A stretch of DNA of 64,000 nucleotides from Ruegeria halocynthiae (GTDB lineage Bacteria > Pseudomonadota > Alphaproteobacteria > Rhodobacterales > Rhodobacteraceae): assembly GCF_000743705.1 (NCBI RefSeq), contig NZ_JQEZ01000004.1, positions 274,149 to 338,148 on the forward strand. Direction: 5' to 3'. Made by a program: the position numbers and the translations under genes. Positions 16,340-25,293 of this stretch are shown here, in pieces (within the stretch, counting starts at the first letter, position 1; every line of letters begins with the position of its first letter). Below the pieces are notes generated by a model. The model saw only the letters and a program-made list of their open reading frames with translations, was not told the DNA's origin and did not search any database.

Positions 16340-18793
16340 TCAGGCTTTGACCCGCTCAGACTTCGGATCGTACATCGGTCTGAGCGACGCCTCTGCCTTG
16401 ACCTTCACACCGCAGACGTCGATTTCATAGGTCGAGGCCAACACATCAGCCGCCTTCTCCCCTTCACACGGCACATAGCCCAGACCGATAGCGCCGCCCA
16501 GCGTGTGACCATAGTTGCCCGAGCTGAGATAGCCCACATATTCACCATCCCGCACGATCGGTTCGTTGTGGAACAGCAGCGGTTCAAGATCGGTCAACCT
16601 GAATTGCACCAAGCGACTTTTCGGTCCGCTTTCCTTGCGTGCAATCACCGCCTCACGACCGATGAAGTCGCACCCCTTGTCCACCTTCACAGCAAAACCC
16701 AAGCCCGCGTCGACCACGTGATCTTCGCAGGTGATATCGTGGCCAAAATGGCGGAAGCCCTTTTCGATCCGGGCGCTGTCCATCATGTGCATCCCGCACA
16801 GCTTTAGTTCCATATCCTGCCCGGCCTCGTGCAGAGTTTCAAAGACGTGACCGGCCATATCGGAAGAAACATAGACCTCCCAACCCAGCTCGCCCACGTA
16901 GGTCACGCGGTGGACACGGGCCAGGCCCATGCCGATCTCGATTTCCTGCGCTGTACCAAACGGGTTCACTGCGTTCGAGAAGTCGTTGGGCGAGACTTTT
17001 TCCAGCAAAGAGCGGGAATTGGGGCCCATCACCGCCAGAACACCTTCGCCAGGCGTTACATCGGTGATGACCACGTTGAAATTGCCTGCGTGGCGCATCA
17101 TCCATGTCTGATCCGCCAGCCGCGTGGCTGCCGGGGTGACGATCAGATAGGCGGTTTCAGACAGGCGGGTGACGGTCACATCCGCCTCAATCCCGCCTGC
17201 GCGGTTCAGGAATTGCGTATAGACGATCTTGCCCACCGGCACGGCATAGTCACCGCCACCCACATAGTTCATGAACGCCTGCGCATCCGGCCCTTCGACG
17301 CGGATTTTCCCGAAGGAGGACATGTCATACATGCCCACATTCTCGCGCACGGCGCGGTGTTCGGCAGCCGAGTTCTCGAACCAATTCTGGCGCTTCCAGC
17401 TGTATTGGTAGTCACGCTCCTGCCCTTCACTGGCAAACCAGTTGGCCCGTTCCCAACCTGCCAATTCGCCCATCACCGCGCCGTGCTCAAGCAGGTGATG
17501 GTGGAACGGTGTCCGGCGCACACCGCGCGCCGTGGCTTTTTGGCGATAGGGGTAGTGATCGGCATAAAGCAGGCCCAGCGTTTCTTTCGAGCGTTCGAAC
17601 AGGTAATTCCTGTTGCCCTGAAACGGTTGCATCCGGCTGATGTCCACATCGCCCAGATCAAAGGGTTTCTCACCCGTATCCATCCACTCGGCCAGCGCCA
17701 TGCCCGCGCCCCCGGCGGACTGAATACCGATTGAGTTGAACCCGGCCGCCACCCAGACATTGTCCATCTCGGGCGCAAGGCCCAGATGATAGGCGTCATC
17801 GGGTGTAAAGCTCTCGGGCCCGTTGAAAAAGGTGTGAATCCCCGCCTCGGCCAGCATCGGCATCCGGTTACAGGCGGCTTCGAGGATCGGTTCGAAATGG
17901 TCGAAATCCTCGGGCAATTGATCGAATTCGAACGTGTCCGGGATGCCGTCCATGGCCCAGGGTTTGGCGTTGGGCTCAAACGCGCCCAACAGGATTTTAC
18001 CCGCATCTTCCTTGTAATAGGCACATTCATCCGGCACGCGCAGCACCGGCAATTGGGTCATTCCGTCGATATTCTCGGTGACGATATAGAAATGTTCACA
18101 GGCGTGCAGTGGCACGTTGACCCCCGCCATGCGACCGACCTCGTGCCCCCACATACCGGCGCAGTTCACCACCATGTCGCATTCAATATGTCCCGAGGCG
18201 CTGCCGTCGTCCGCAACCCAATCGACGCCGCTGACCTTGCGGCCCTGTTTGACGATATCGGTGACCTTCACACGTTCCTTGACGATGCCACCACGCTGAC
18301 GCGCGCCCTTGGCCAGCGCCAGCGCGATGTTTGCCGGGTCGCCCTGCCCGTCCAGCGGCAGGTGAACCGCCCCTTTGACGCCATCAAGGTTGAGGTGCGG
18401 ATACAGTTCCTGCACCCGTTCGTTCGAAATCTCTTCAACCTCGACACCAAAGGCGCGGGCCATGGCGGCCTGACGATAGATCTCTTCCTTACGCTCATCC
18501 GTCAGGGCCACGGTGATCGAGCCGTTGCGTTTGAACCCCGTGGACACGCCGGTTTCTTCTTCCAGCGCGCCGTAAAGTTCCTGACTGTATTTCGCCAGCT
18601 TGGTCATGTTCGCCGTCGCGCGCAGCTGCGCGATCAGGCCCGCCGCGTGCCAGGTGGTGCCGCTGGTCAACTGCTTGCGTTCGAGCAGTACAACATCTGT
18701 CCAACCCTTCTTGGTCAGATGATACGCGACCGAACATCCGATGACGCCGCCACCGATGATGACCACACGGGCCTTGCTGGGAAGATCAACCAT
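16340..18793 (-). CDS. DMGDH/sarcosine-dehydrogenase-like FAD-GcvT fusion 1
   Basis: An 817-residue flavoprotein of the dimethylglycine/sarcosine dehydrogenase type. It should oxidatively demethylate an N-methyl amino compound and pass the one-carbon unit to tetrahydrofolate. The N-terminal DAO domain has GGGVIG (14-19) and TSGTTWHAAGL, whose His49 is the usual covalent FAD attachment. The C-terminal half (about 430-810) is a GcvT-like folate domain followed by its barrel, with ANWFASEGQE, GELGWEVYVSS, ARIEKGFRHFGHD and VDKGCDFIGREA. The ATG is preceded by GGAG. It is the last gene of the minus-strand demethylation cluster, 89 bases after the GATase/AraC regulator. A second, clearly different paralogue lies at 21819-24269. 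The exact substrate is not determinable. Confidence 0.85.
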   Translation of the reverse strand: MVDLPSKARVVIIGGGVIGCSVAYHLTKKGWTDVVLLERKQLTSGTTWHAAGLIAQLRATANMTKLAKYSQELYGALEEETGVSTGFKRNGSITVALTDERKEEIYRQAAMARAFGVEVEEISNERVQELYPHLNLDGVKGAVHLPLDGQGDPANIALALAKGARQRGGIVKERVKVTDIVKQGRKVSGVDWVADDGSASGHIECDMVVNCAGMWGHEVGRMAGVNVPLHACEHFYIVTENIDGMTQLPVLRVPDECAYYKEDAGKILLGAFEPNAKPWAMDGIPDTFEFDQLPEDFDHFEPILEAACNRMPMLAEAGIHTFFNGPESFTPDDAYHLGLAPEMDNVWVAAGFNSIGIQSAGGAGMALAEWMDTGEKPFDLGDVDISRMQPFQGNRNYLFERSKETLGLLYADHYPYRQKATARGVRRTPFHHHLLEHGAVMGELAGWERANWFASEGQERDYQYSWKRQNWFENSAAEHRAVRENVGMYDMSSFGKIRVEGPDAQAFMNYVGGGDYAVPVGKIVYTQFLNRAGGIEADVTVTRLSETAYLIVTPAATRLADQTWMMRHAGNFNVVITDVTPGEGVLAVMGPNSRSLLEKVSPNDFSNAVNPFGTAQEIEIGMGLARVHRVTYVGELGWEVYVSSDMAGHVFETLHEAGQDMELKLCGMHMMDSARIEKGFRHFGHDITCEDHVVDAGLGFAVKVDKGCDFIGREAVIARKESGPKSRLVQFRLTDLEPLLFHNEPIVRDGEYVGYLSSGNYGHTLGGAIGLGYVPCEGEKAADVLASTYEIDVCGVKVKAEASLRPMYDPKSERVKA

Positions 18794-18816
18794 CCTGAAA
18801 TCTCCGCTGTGTCAGG

Positions 18817-18834
18817 TTTGCGCCAATTTGCCAC
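18817..18834 (-). promoter_or_regulatory. Possible AraC-type direct repeat upstream of flavoprotein 1
   Basis: On the plus strand TTTGCGCCAA is followed directly by TTTGCCAC, giving TTTGC twice at a 10-base period. It is the only ordered feature in the 89-base gap between the regulator gene and the flavoprotein it may control. Weak evidence. Confidence 0.25.
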
Positions 18835-18882
18835 GAAAGATCGACAGAAAATGCACCAAAACCGTCACGGCGTGGTTGATTT

Positions 18883-19854
18883 TCACCGATGTGAGGCCGC
18901 CCGCTTTTCCCGCCGCAGGACAAAGGGGGTAACGCCGAAAAAACTTTTGTAGACGGATGAGAATCCGTTGGGAAACCCGCAGGCCAAGCCAATTTCGCGC
19001 ACGCTCATGGTGGTGTTCAACAGCAGGTTATTGGCCTTGGCCAGGCGCATCTCGCGATAAAAACCGTTGGGCGTGGTGCCGAAAAAGATTTTGAACTTCC
19101 GCTCAAGCGACCGGTTCGACAGATGCAGTTCCTCGACGATCTGGTGGATCAGCAGCGGGTCTTCGATATTGGCCTGCATCAGCTTGATGCACTGATCCAA
19201 TCTGGCATCACCCGTCGCGGTCAGCTTTGCCCCGGAGAACGGCTGCATGGAAGAAAAATCGCGGATGTTTTCATGCAGCATGATATCGGCCACCGTCATC
19301 TTGGCTGGCCCTGAAATATGGCGTCCGATCACCGCAAGCGCCACATCGGTTGTCGCCTCCATCCCGGCGCAGGTCACCACCGCGCCCTGCTCTGTAGCGA
19401 TCGACAGCTTGGCTTCGAACCGCGCGCCACGTTCGCGCAGGAAGGATGCGTTTTCCCAATGGGTCGCCATGTCATCGGCACCGTGTTCGTCGATGTACCG
19501 ACTGGCGGCTTCGGCCAGCAAGAACACCCGGGCCCCGCGAAAGGTGTAATCAGACACCACCCGCCCCAACGACAGGTCCGGATGATCGGGATCAGAGTTG
19601 CCGATCACGAACAGATAGTCCGCATTGGGCTGGCCCGGGACAGGCGCGGTCTGAACCGTTGCATCGCTGCTGCTGGCAATCGGGCCGCCCCGCAGCGACC
19701 GGTACGTGTAGGTGAATGGTGGGTTCGGGCACACCCGGTTGGCCAGCCGCAGCACCTCGACCAATGAGGCCAGTTCCAGCAGAACATAGCCGGGGGCCAC
19801 AAGGATATCGAAATGCTGCTGCCTGTGGGCTGAAATGTTCGGCGGCGTCCGCAT
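18883..19854 (-). CDS. GATase1-like AraC-family regulator (GbdR/GlxA type)
   Basis: A 323-residue activator with an N-terminal DJ-1/PfpI-like sensor domain (about 15-195) and a C-terminal AraC double helix-turn-helix (about 220-318). In the latter, LHLSNRSLERKFKIFFGTTP and the GLACGFPNGFSSVYKSFFGVTP segment are the two recognition regions. This is the architecture of GbdR, SouR and CdhR, which respond to glycine betaine, sarcosine and carnitine. That matches the flavoproteins on both sides of it. It sits nine bases after the homocysteine methyltransferase stop. The ligand is inferred from context only. Confidence 0.85.
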   Translation of the reverse strand: MRTPPNISAHRQQHFDILVAPGYVLLELASLVEVLRLANRVCPNPPFTYTYRSLRGGPIASSSDATVQTAPVPGQPNADYLFVIGNSDPDHPDLSLGRVVSDYTFRGARVFLLAEAASRYIDEHGADDMATHWENASFLRERGARFEAKLSIATEQGAVVTCAGMEATTDVALAVIGRHISGPAKMTVADIMLHENIRDFSSMQPFSGAKLTATGDARLDQCIKLMQANIEDPLLIHQIVEELHLSNRSLERKFKIFFGTTPNGFYREMRLAKANNLLLNTTMSVREIGLACGFPNGFSSVYKSFFGVTPFVLRREKRAASHR

Positions 19855-19863
19855 CGCCGTCCC

Positions 19864-20757
19864 TCAGACGATCCGATGGCCGGCGGCGCGCAGCCGGTTG
19901 GCCAGTGTTTCGATGTGATCCGGTCCAACCTCGCAGCAGCCGCCAACGATGGTCGCGCCCTGCGCCACCCAGGCCATGGCGTGATCCGCATAGGCATCCG
20001 GCCCCAGATCGTTTCGCTGTTCCAGCGCGTCGACAGTGGGCGCATCTTCCAGAAACTTTTGGGTGATCCCGGTGAACCCATTGGCGTAGGCCCCGAAGGG
20101 CCGACCAAACTTTGCGATGACTTCCAACGCGGCGGGGATGGCTTCGGGGCGGGAACAGTTGATCAGCACGGCCTCGGGCGCGAAACGGGTCACTACGGGG
20201 GCTATGTCCGACAGCGCCTCGCCCGAGCGCAGGCGCGTGCCGTCTTCGTCCATCACCGACAGCCCTAGCCAAACCGGCTTGCCGCCCTGCGCCATGCCGC
20301 GCAACGCGCCCTCAGCCTCTTGCAGCGAGCATACGGTTTCAATCAGGAACAGATCGACGCGATCCGCCATCAGGCCGACAAGCTCGGCGAATTTATCGGC
20401 GGCGTCATCCGGATCGGGTTTCAGGTCCGGCCGGTAGGACGCCAATAGCGGGCCCAATGCCCCGGCAATACGTCCGCCATTTGCCCCACGCGCCTGTTCG
20501 GCCTGCGTCAGGGCCGCATTGATCAGATCGGCAAACTGGTCCTCCATCCCGGCGCGCACCAGCCGCGACCGATGCACCGCATAGGTGTTGGTGGTGGCAA
20601 CTGTCGCGCCCCGGCGGAAGTATTCGTCGTGCACATCCCCAACCAGTTCGGGGCGGTCCATCATCACCCGGGTCGACCATAAGGGCGTGGGCCTGTCGCC
20701 GCTGCGCCTGACCAGTTCCTGCCCGATTGAGCCATCCAGAAGAGTGATATGTGCCAT
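19864..20757 (-). CDS. Zinc-dependent homocysteine S-methyltransferase (BHMT-like)
   Basis: A 297-residue (beta/alpha)8 methyltransferase that moves a methyl group from a donor such as betaine, S-methylmethionine or a related compound to homocysteine, giving methionine. The three zinc-binding cysteines are present: C201 in INCSRPE, and C274/C275 in GGCCEVGP. The N-terminal LLDGSIGQEL and TTNTYAVHRSRL also fit. It lies between an MDR oxidoreductase gene (12-base gap) and the GATase/AraC regulator (nine bases). In this context betaine is an attractive donor, which would release dimethylglycine for the flavoproteins, but donor specificity cannot be read from sequence. Confidence 0.83.
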   Translation of the reverse strand: MAHITLLDGSIGQELVRRSGDRPTPLWSTRVMMDRPELVGDVHDEYFRRGATVATTNTYAVHRSRLVRAGMEDQFADLINAALTQAEQARGANGGRIAGALGPLLASYRPDLKPDPDDAADKFAELVGLMADRVDLFLIETVCSLQEAEGALRGMAQGGKPVWLGLSVMDEDGTRLRSGEALSDIAPVVTRFAPEAVLINCSRPEAIPAALEVIAKFGRPFGAYANGFTGITQKFLEDAPTVDALEQRNDLGPDAYADHAMAWVAQGATIVGGCCEVGPDHIETLANRLRAAGHRIV

Positions 20758-20769
20758 GTTTCAGCCTTG

Positions 20770-21822
20770 TCAGGGAATCAGAACAAGTTTGCCCGGAAAC
20801 GCCTTGGATTGAAAATCCTCCTGCGCAGCGGCGATGTTCCGCAACGGGTAAGTCTTTGAGATCAGGGGCCTGATGCGGCCTGCATTGACCATCGCAACCA
20901 GCCGACCGAACACCTCGAACGCCTGATGCGTGCAGCCGTGAATGGTGATGTCGCGCAGATAGATGTCGCGCAGGTCGGCCTGAACCACCGGGCCTGCAAT
21001 GGCACCGGAAACGGCGTAATGCCCGCCCGGCTTCAACGCCAGGATCAGGCCCGGCCACGCGGGGCCGCCCACAACGTCGATGACAACGTCAAACATATCC
21101 GCAGGCAGTGTCGCGTCGCGGTCGAATGTGTCCACCGCGCCCTGGCTTTTGACCACCTCGGCCTTGGCCGGGCTGGTCACCCCGCAAACAGTTGCCCCCC
21201 GCAGCGCCGCCAGTTGCACAGCTGCCAGACCAACGCCGCCCGATGCGCCGGTGATCAGCATCTTTTGGCCCGCAGTCACACCCGCGCGGGTCAGCAGATT
21301 TTCGGCAGTACCGAAGGCACAGGGAATGGCGGCGATCTCAACATCCGACAGGGGTGAGGCGGTCACATCGTAAAGGTCATCCGCCGCAACCAGACAGTAT
21401 TGTGCAAAGGCCCCGTCGATTTCCGAACCCAGGGCAATAAAACCCGTCGGGTTGCCCGGGCTTGGGCGCGGCAGGTTGATCGGACAGGTCACGCGCTGGC
21501 CCGGTTCGAACCCGGCACCCGGCCCGGCCTGCGCGACGATCCCGCACAGGTCGCCGCCCTGTATGCGCGGGAACTGCAACGCGCCGCCCCATCCGCCTGC
21601 TTCGACATCCTGATCGACCGCATCGGTGGCACTGGTCACATCCGAAGAATACCAGCCCACCCGCGTATTGATGTCGGTGTTGTTGACACCGGCGGCGGCC
21701 ACGCGGACCAGAACCTGCCCCGGCCCAGGGGTCGGAACAGGAATGTCATCGCGCCATTTCAGCGCCTCTGGCCCTCCGTGGCGGGTCAGGTAAACGCCGG
21801 ACATGGTCGCCGGTCGTGTCAT
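20770..21822 (-). CDS. MDR zinc-type/quinone oxidoreductase
   Basis: A 350-residue medium-chain dehydrogenase/reductase. The N-terminal GroES-like domain carries GVNNTDINTRVG and IQGGDLCGIVA. The Rossmann domain has ITGASGGVGLAAVQLA, typical of NADPH-using quinone-oxidoreductase members. The structural-zinc cysteine quartet of classical alcohol dehydrogenases is not evident. I set the start at 21822, where ATGA overlaps the stop of flavoprotein 2, rather than at an in-frame codon 63 bases upstream inside that gene. It is co-translated with flavoprotein 2. Its role in the cluster is unknown; reduction of an aldehyde or enone intermediate is one possibility. Confidence 0.78.
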   Translation of the reverse strand: MTRPATMSGVYLTRHGGPEALKWRDDIPVPTPGPGQVLVRVAAAGVNNTDINTRVGWYSSDVTSATDAVDQDVEAGGWGGALQFPRIQGGDLCGIVAQAGPGAGFEPGQRVTCPINLPRPSPGNPTGFIALGSEIDGAFAQYCLVAADDLYDVTASPLSDVEIAAIPCAFGTAENLLTRAGVTAGQKMLITGASGGVGLAAVQLAALRGATVCGVTSPAKAEVVKSQGAVDTFDRDATLPADMFDVVIDVVGGPAWPGLILALKPGGHYAVSGAIAGPVVQADLRDIYLRDITIHGCTHQAFEVFGRLVAMVNAGRIRPLISKTYPLRNIAAAQEDFQSKAFPGKLVLIP

Positions 21823-24269
21823 GCACGCAGCCTTTCGTTCTGAGGATCCCAGAGGGGTTGATCCTCTTGCACCACGGCCCGGCATTTCTGACCGTAGATT
21901 TCCACCTCAAGCTCGGTCCCGGGGTCGGCAAGCTCGGCCCTGATCATGCCCAGCGCGATGGATTTACCAACGCGGTACCCCCACGCGCCCGAGGTGGTCT
22001 CGCCCACGATCTCACCATTCTGCCAGATGCAGGACATATAGGGCGCGTCGCAGTCGCCTGCATCCACCGTCAGGGTGACAAAGGATTTCCTCACACCCTG
22101 CTGCTTTTCGTTCAGGATTGCGGCCTTGCCGGGGAAGTCCTGCGGCTTGTCCAGCTTGACGAAACGCTCCAAGCCGCCTTCAAGCAGCGAATAATCGGTG
22201 CTCAGGTCGCCCTTCCACGCGCGGTACCCCTTTTCGATGCGCAATGAGTTCAGGGCATACATCCCGAACGGTTTTGCCCCGGCGTCGGTGATTGCGTCAT
22301 AGATGGCGGGCATGTGTTCGTTCAGCGCATGAACCTCCCAGCCCAACTCGCCAGCGAAGGACACACGGACCAGATAGGCAGGCTGCCCGGCAACGGTGGC
22401 CGATTGGTGGGTCAACCATCCGGTGGTCAGGTCGGCATCGGTCAGACCCGACAACACCGTGCGCGAATTCGGGCCGGTGACGATCAGGGTGTCCCGCGTG
22501 GTGGTGACATCCTCGACCGACACACCAGCAGGCATTGCGCCCACAAGAATGTCACGATCATGCCACTGCGCCGTCGCGGCCGTGATCATGATGAACTCAT
22601 CCTCACCCAGGCGAATGCAGGACATTTCCGTCAGGATGCGGCCCCGGTTGTCCGAGATATAGATCAGGTTCATGCGGCCGACCTTGGGCAACCCGCCGGT
22701 TGCGAGGCCGCGCAGCGCCTCGGCAGCACCCTCTCCCTTGACCATAAAGCGTGAGAAACCTGGCAGATCCAGCACGCCGCAATGGTCGCGCACAGCTTCG
22801 CATTCCTCTTTGACGCGCTGCTCCCACGGGCCGGACCGGCCCCAGGTATGGGTCGCCTCAAGCGAGGTGTCATCGCCCGGCTGCGCAAACCAGTTGGCAC
22901 GCTCCCATCCGTTATAGGCCCCCATCACGCCGCCCAGCGCCTTGACCTTGTCATGCACCGGCGACAGCTTTTTGTCGCGTGCGGCGGGCCATTCGTGATG
23001 CGGATAGTGCATGGCGTATTCGTTGCCATAAACCTCGATGCCCTTCTGGTTGCAGTAATCCTGATCGGTGTAATCGGTATAACGACGCGGATCGACGGCC
23101 CACATATCCCATTCGGTGGCGCCATCGACGATCCATTCAGCCAGCACCTTGCCCGCGCCACCACCCTGCGCGATGCCGAAGGTAAAGGTGTGGGCCTCAA
23201 ACGCGTTTTTCACACCCGGCATCGGGCCGATCAGCGGCAATCCATCCGGTGCATAGGGGATCGGCCCGTTGATGACACGACCAACACCCGAGGTCGCCAT
23301 CAGCGGCACCCGCTCCATCGCGTCGGTGACAATATCCTCGATCCGGTCCAGATCATCGTTCCAAAGCTGAAAGCTGAAATCCTCGGGCATCGGGTCGTCC
23401 TCGGACATCCAGTGGCCCTTGCAGTTGGGCTCATAGGGGCCAAGGTTGAAGCCATTCTTTTCCTGCCGCAGGTAGTAAGAGATATCCACGTCGCGCAGCA
23501 GCGGCAGCTTTTTACCGCCGTTTTCCTTTGACCATGCCTCAATCTCGGGCACCTCGTCGGTCAGCAGGTACTGGTGGCTCATGACCATTGCCGGAACGGT
23601 GCGCCCGCCAAAGGGCTTGAACCATTCCCCCACACGCTGCGCATAATAGCCAGCCGCGTTCACCACGTAATCACAGGCGATATCACCCTTGTCCGTGTGA
23701 ACGGCCCAGGTACCGTCGTCATGCTGCGTCACACCGGTCGCAGGGCAGAAACGGATGATCTTGGCGCCCATGTCCCGCGCACCCTTGGCCAGCGCCTGCG
23801 TCAGCTGCGCCGGGTCGATATCGCCGTCGGTCGGGTCGTACAGCACGCTCTCAAGATCATGGGTTTCCAGGAACGGATAGCGCTCCTGTGCTTCTTCCGG
23901 GGTCCACATCTCCATCGGGATGCCCTGATAGCGGCCCATCGCCATGGCGCGCTCAAACTCCTGCATCCGCTCTTTGCTGTGCGCCAGGCGGATCGACCCC
24001 GAAACGTGGTAATTCATCGGATAATCGACCTCATCGCCCAACCGCGCATACAGCTCGGTCGAGTAGCGCTGCATGTTCATGATCGCCCATGAGGTCGAGA
24101 ATGTCGGAACGTTCCCCGCTGCGTGCCATGTCGAACCAGCCGTCAGCTCGTTCTTTTCCAGCAGGACACAATCGGTCCAGCCTTTCTTGGCCAGATGATA
24201 GAGCGAGGAGGCCCCCACCACACCACCGCCGATAACAACCACGCGGGCTTTTGTCGGAAAATCACTCAT
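21819..24269 (-). CDS. DMGDH/sarcosine-dehydrogenase-like FAD-GcvT fusion 2
   Basis: An 816-residue paralogue of the gene at 16340-18793 with the same two-part layout: a DAO domain with GGGVVG (14-19) and TAGSTWHAAG (His49 for covalent FAD), then a GcvT-type folate domain with ANWFAQPGDD, GELGWEVHALN, RIEKGYRAWKGDLS and TTSGAWGYRVGKS. The TAGSTWHAAG form is the one I associate with mitochondrial DMGDH and sarcosine dehydrogenase. Outside these motifs the two paralogues differ throughout, for instance in substrate-side loops around 200-330. They therefore probably act on different or successive N-methyl substrates. It starts 15 bases after the GFA gene and overlaps the MDR gene by four bases. 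Confidence 0.87.
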   Translation of the reverse strand: MSDFPTKARVVVIGGGVVGASSLYHLAKKGWTDCVLLEKNELTAGSTWHAAGNVPTFSTSWAIMNMQRYSTELYARLGDEVDYPMNYHVSGSIRLAHSKERMQEFERAMAMGRYQGIPMEMWTPEEAQERYPFLETHDLESVLYDPTDGDIDPAQLTQALAKGARDMGAKIIRFCPATGVTQHDDGTWAVHTDKGDIACDYVVNAAGYYAQRVGEWFKPFGGRTVPAMVMSHQYLLTDEVPEIEAWSKENGGKKLPLLRDVDISYYLRQEKNGFNLGPYEPNCKGHWMSEDDPMPEDFSFQLWNDDLDRIEDIVTDAMERVPLMATSGVGRVINGPIPYAPDGLPLIGPMPGVKNAFEAHTFTFGIAQGGGAGKVLAEWIVDGATEWDMWAVDPRRYTDYTDQDYCNQKGIEVYGNEYAMHYPHHEWPAARDKKLSPVHDKVKALGGVMGAYNGWERANWFAQPGDDTSLEATHTWGRSGPWEQRVKEECEAVRDHCGVLDLPGFSRFMVKGEGAAEALRGLATGGLPKVGRMNLIYISDNRGRILTEMSCIRLGEDEFIMITAATAQWHDRDILVGAMPAGVSVEDVTTTRDTLIVTGPNSRTVLSGLTDADLTTGWLTHQSATVAGQPAYLVRVSFAGELGWEVHALNEHMPAIYDAITDAGAKPFGMYALNSLRIEKGYRAWKGDLSTDYSLLEGGLERFVKLDKPQDFPGKAAILNEKQQGVRKSFVTLTVDAGDCDAPYMSCIWQNGEIVGETTSGAWGYRVGKSIALGMIRAELADPGTELEVEIYGQKCRAVVQEDQPLWDPQNERLRA

Positions 24270-24284
24270 TGGTCTTGATCCCTG

Positions 24285-24665
24285 TTACTGTGCCTCTTGG
24301 GGCAGATCGTCTTGGATGTCGTAATAGTCGCCCTTGTCGGCCACAAAGATGTGCCGGGCGAGCTTCAGCCCGGTGGGTTCTTCGAGTGAACCCATAGACA
24401 CCGCAATCGTGTCCTCGTCATTGTGCTGCCAGAACAGGAACGAGCCGCAGGCGCTGCAAAACCCGCGCCGGGCGATGTCCGAGGCGCGATACCAGCGCAG
24501 CGTATCGCTGGTGGCAAAGCGCAGGTTGTCCTGATGGGTCACGGCTGACGCCCAAAGGTGACCCGATTGTTTGCGGCATTGGCCGCAGTGGCAGGCGGAC
24601 GGCCGCAATAGCTCTCCGTCAATCGTGAATGCGACCGCGCCACACAGGCAGGAACCGGTGTGCAT
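24285..24665 (-). CDS. GFA-family zinc protein (Gfa/CENP-V fold)
   Basis: A 126-residue protein with the seven cysteines of the GFA (glutathione-dependent formaldehyde-activating) family: C6, C8; C25, C27, C30; and C70, C73. The start at 24665 follows a GGGGG ribosome-binding site, and an in-frame codon further upstream would overlap lysE. Formaldehyde is a by-product of oxidative demethylation, so its position directly before a DMGDH-like flavoprotein makes a formaldehyde-capture or detoxification role plausible. Many family members, however, have no proven activity. It lies in the minus-strand operon with gaps of 4 and 15 bases. Confidence 0.82.
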   Translation of the reverse strand: MHTGSCLCGAVAFTIDGELLRPSACHCGQCRKQSGHLWASAVTHQDNLRFATSDTLRWYRASDIARRGFCSACGSFLFWQHNDEDTIAVSMGSLEEPTGLKLARHIFVADKGDYYDIQDDLPQEAQ

Positions 24666-24669
24666 GTGA

Positions 24670-25293
24670 TTACCCCCTTGCAGTGGGCGTAGAGCTGGCA
24701 CCCAGCAACACGCCATAGATAATGAAACACCCCGCCATCACGCGGCGGACCCAGATGTTGAACACGGCCCCCAAGGCTGCCTTGCCCATCAGCGCACCCA
24801 GCAATGTGAACCCGGTATAGCTGAGCGTGGTGATGATCAGCGCCGTGGGCATGATTACCGACATCTGCTGCCAGATCGGCACATCCGGCTGCACGAATTG
24901 CGAAAAGGCGGCCAGATATCCGGCCACACTTTTAGGGTTGATCGTGGCAACCGCCAGCGCATGCAGATAGACATGGCGCGCGGGCCGTTCCGACGCTGGT
25001 GCCGGTCTGGTCGCGTTCATCCAGCCGCGGATGCCGACCCAGACCAGGAACCCCGCGCCCACCAGTTTGGCGATAAAAAACCCGGTCGGCGACGCCGCGA
25101 TCAGGGCGGTGACGCCCAGCGCCGACAGGATCAGAAACGCACTGGCCTGCGTGAGAATGGCCATTACCCCCAACATCGCCTTGGGAAACGGCAGGCTCAT
25201 CCCGTTCGAGATGCAATTGACCGCGTTCGGCCCCGGCGTGGTCACAAACACCACCCAGAACAGCGCGAATATGGTCCAGGCCTCAAAACTCAT
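24670..25293 (-). CDS. LysE/RhtB-family amino-acid exporter
   Basis: A 207-residue inner-membrane exporter with six hydrophobic segments. The N-terminal VVFVTTPGPNAVNCISNGMS motif and the ATINPKSVAGYLAAFSQFV segment are family hallmarks. The ATG at 25293 shares one base with the stop of the XRE-cupin gene (TGATG), indicating translational coupling. A TTG one codon upstream is an alternative start. The exported solute is unknown. Within this cluster it may relieve build-up of an amino compound or of the amino-acid product of demethylation. Confidence 0.83.
   Translation of the reverse strand: MSFEAWTIFALFWVVFVTTPGPNAVNCISNGMSLPFPKAMLGVMAILTQASAFLILSALGVTALIAASPTGFFIAKLVGAGFLVWVGIRGWMNATRPAPASERPARHVYLHALAVATINPKSVAGYLAAFSQFVQPDVPIWQQMSVIMPTALIITTLSYTGFTLLGALMGKAALGAVFNIWVRRVMAGCFIIYGVLLGASSTPTARG

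Noticed and set aside
16340..18793. Could either DMGDH-like gene be the DMSP demethylase DmdA?
   Set aside because: DmdA is a stand-alone GcvT-type protein of about 370 residues. Both genes here are fused to a DAO flavin domain and carry the covalent-FAD histidine.
22782..23531. 249-codon plus-strand frame inside flavoprotein 2
   Set aside because: It is antisense to a gene with intact FAD and GcvT motifs, and no ribosome-binding site or family pattern was seen.
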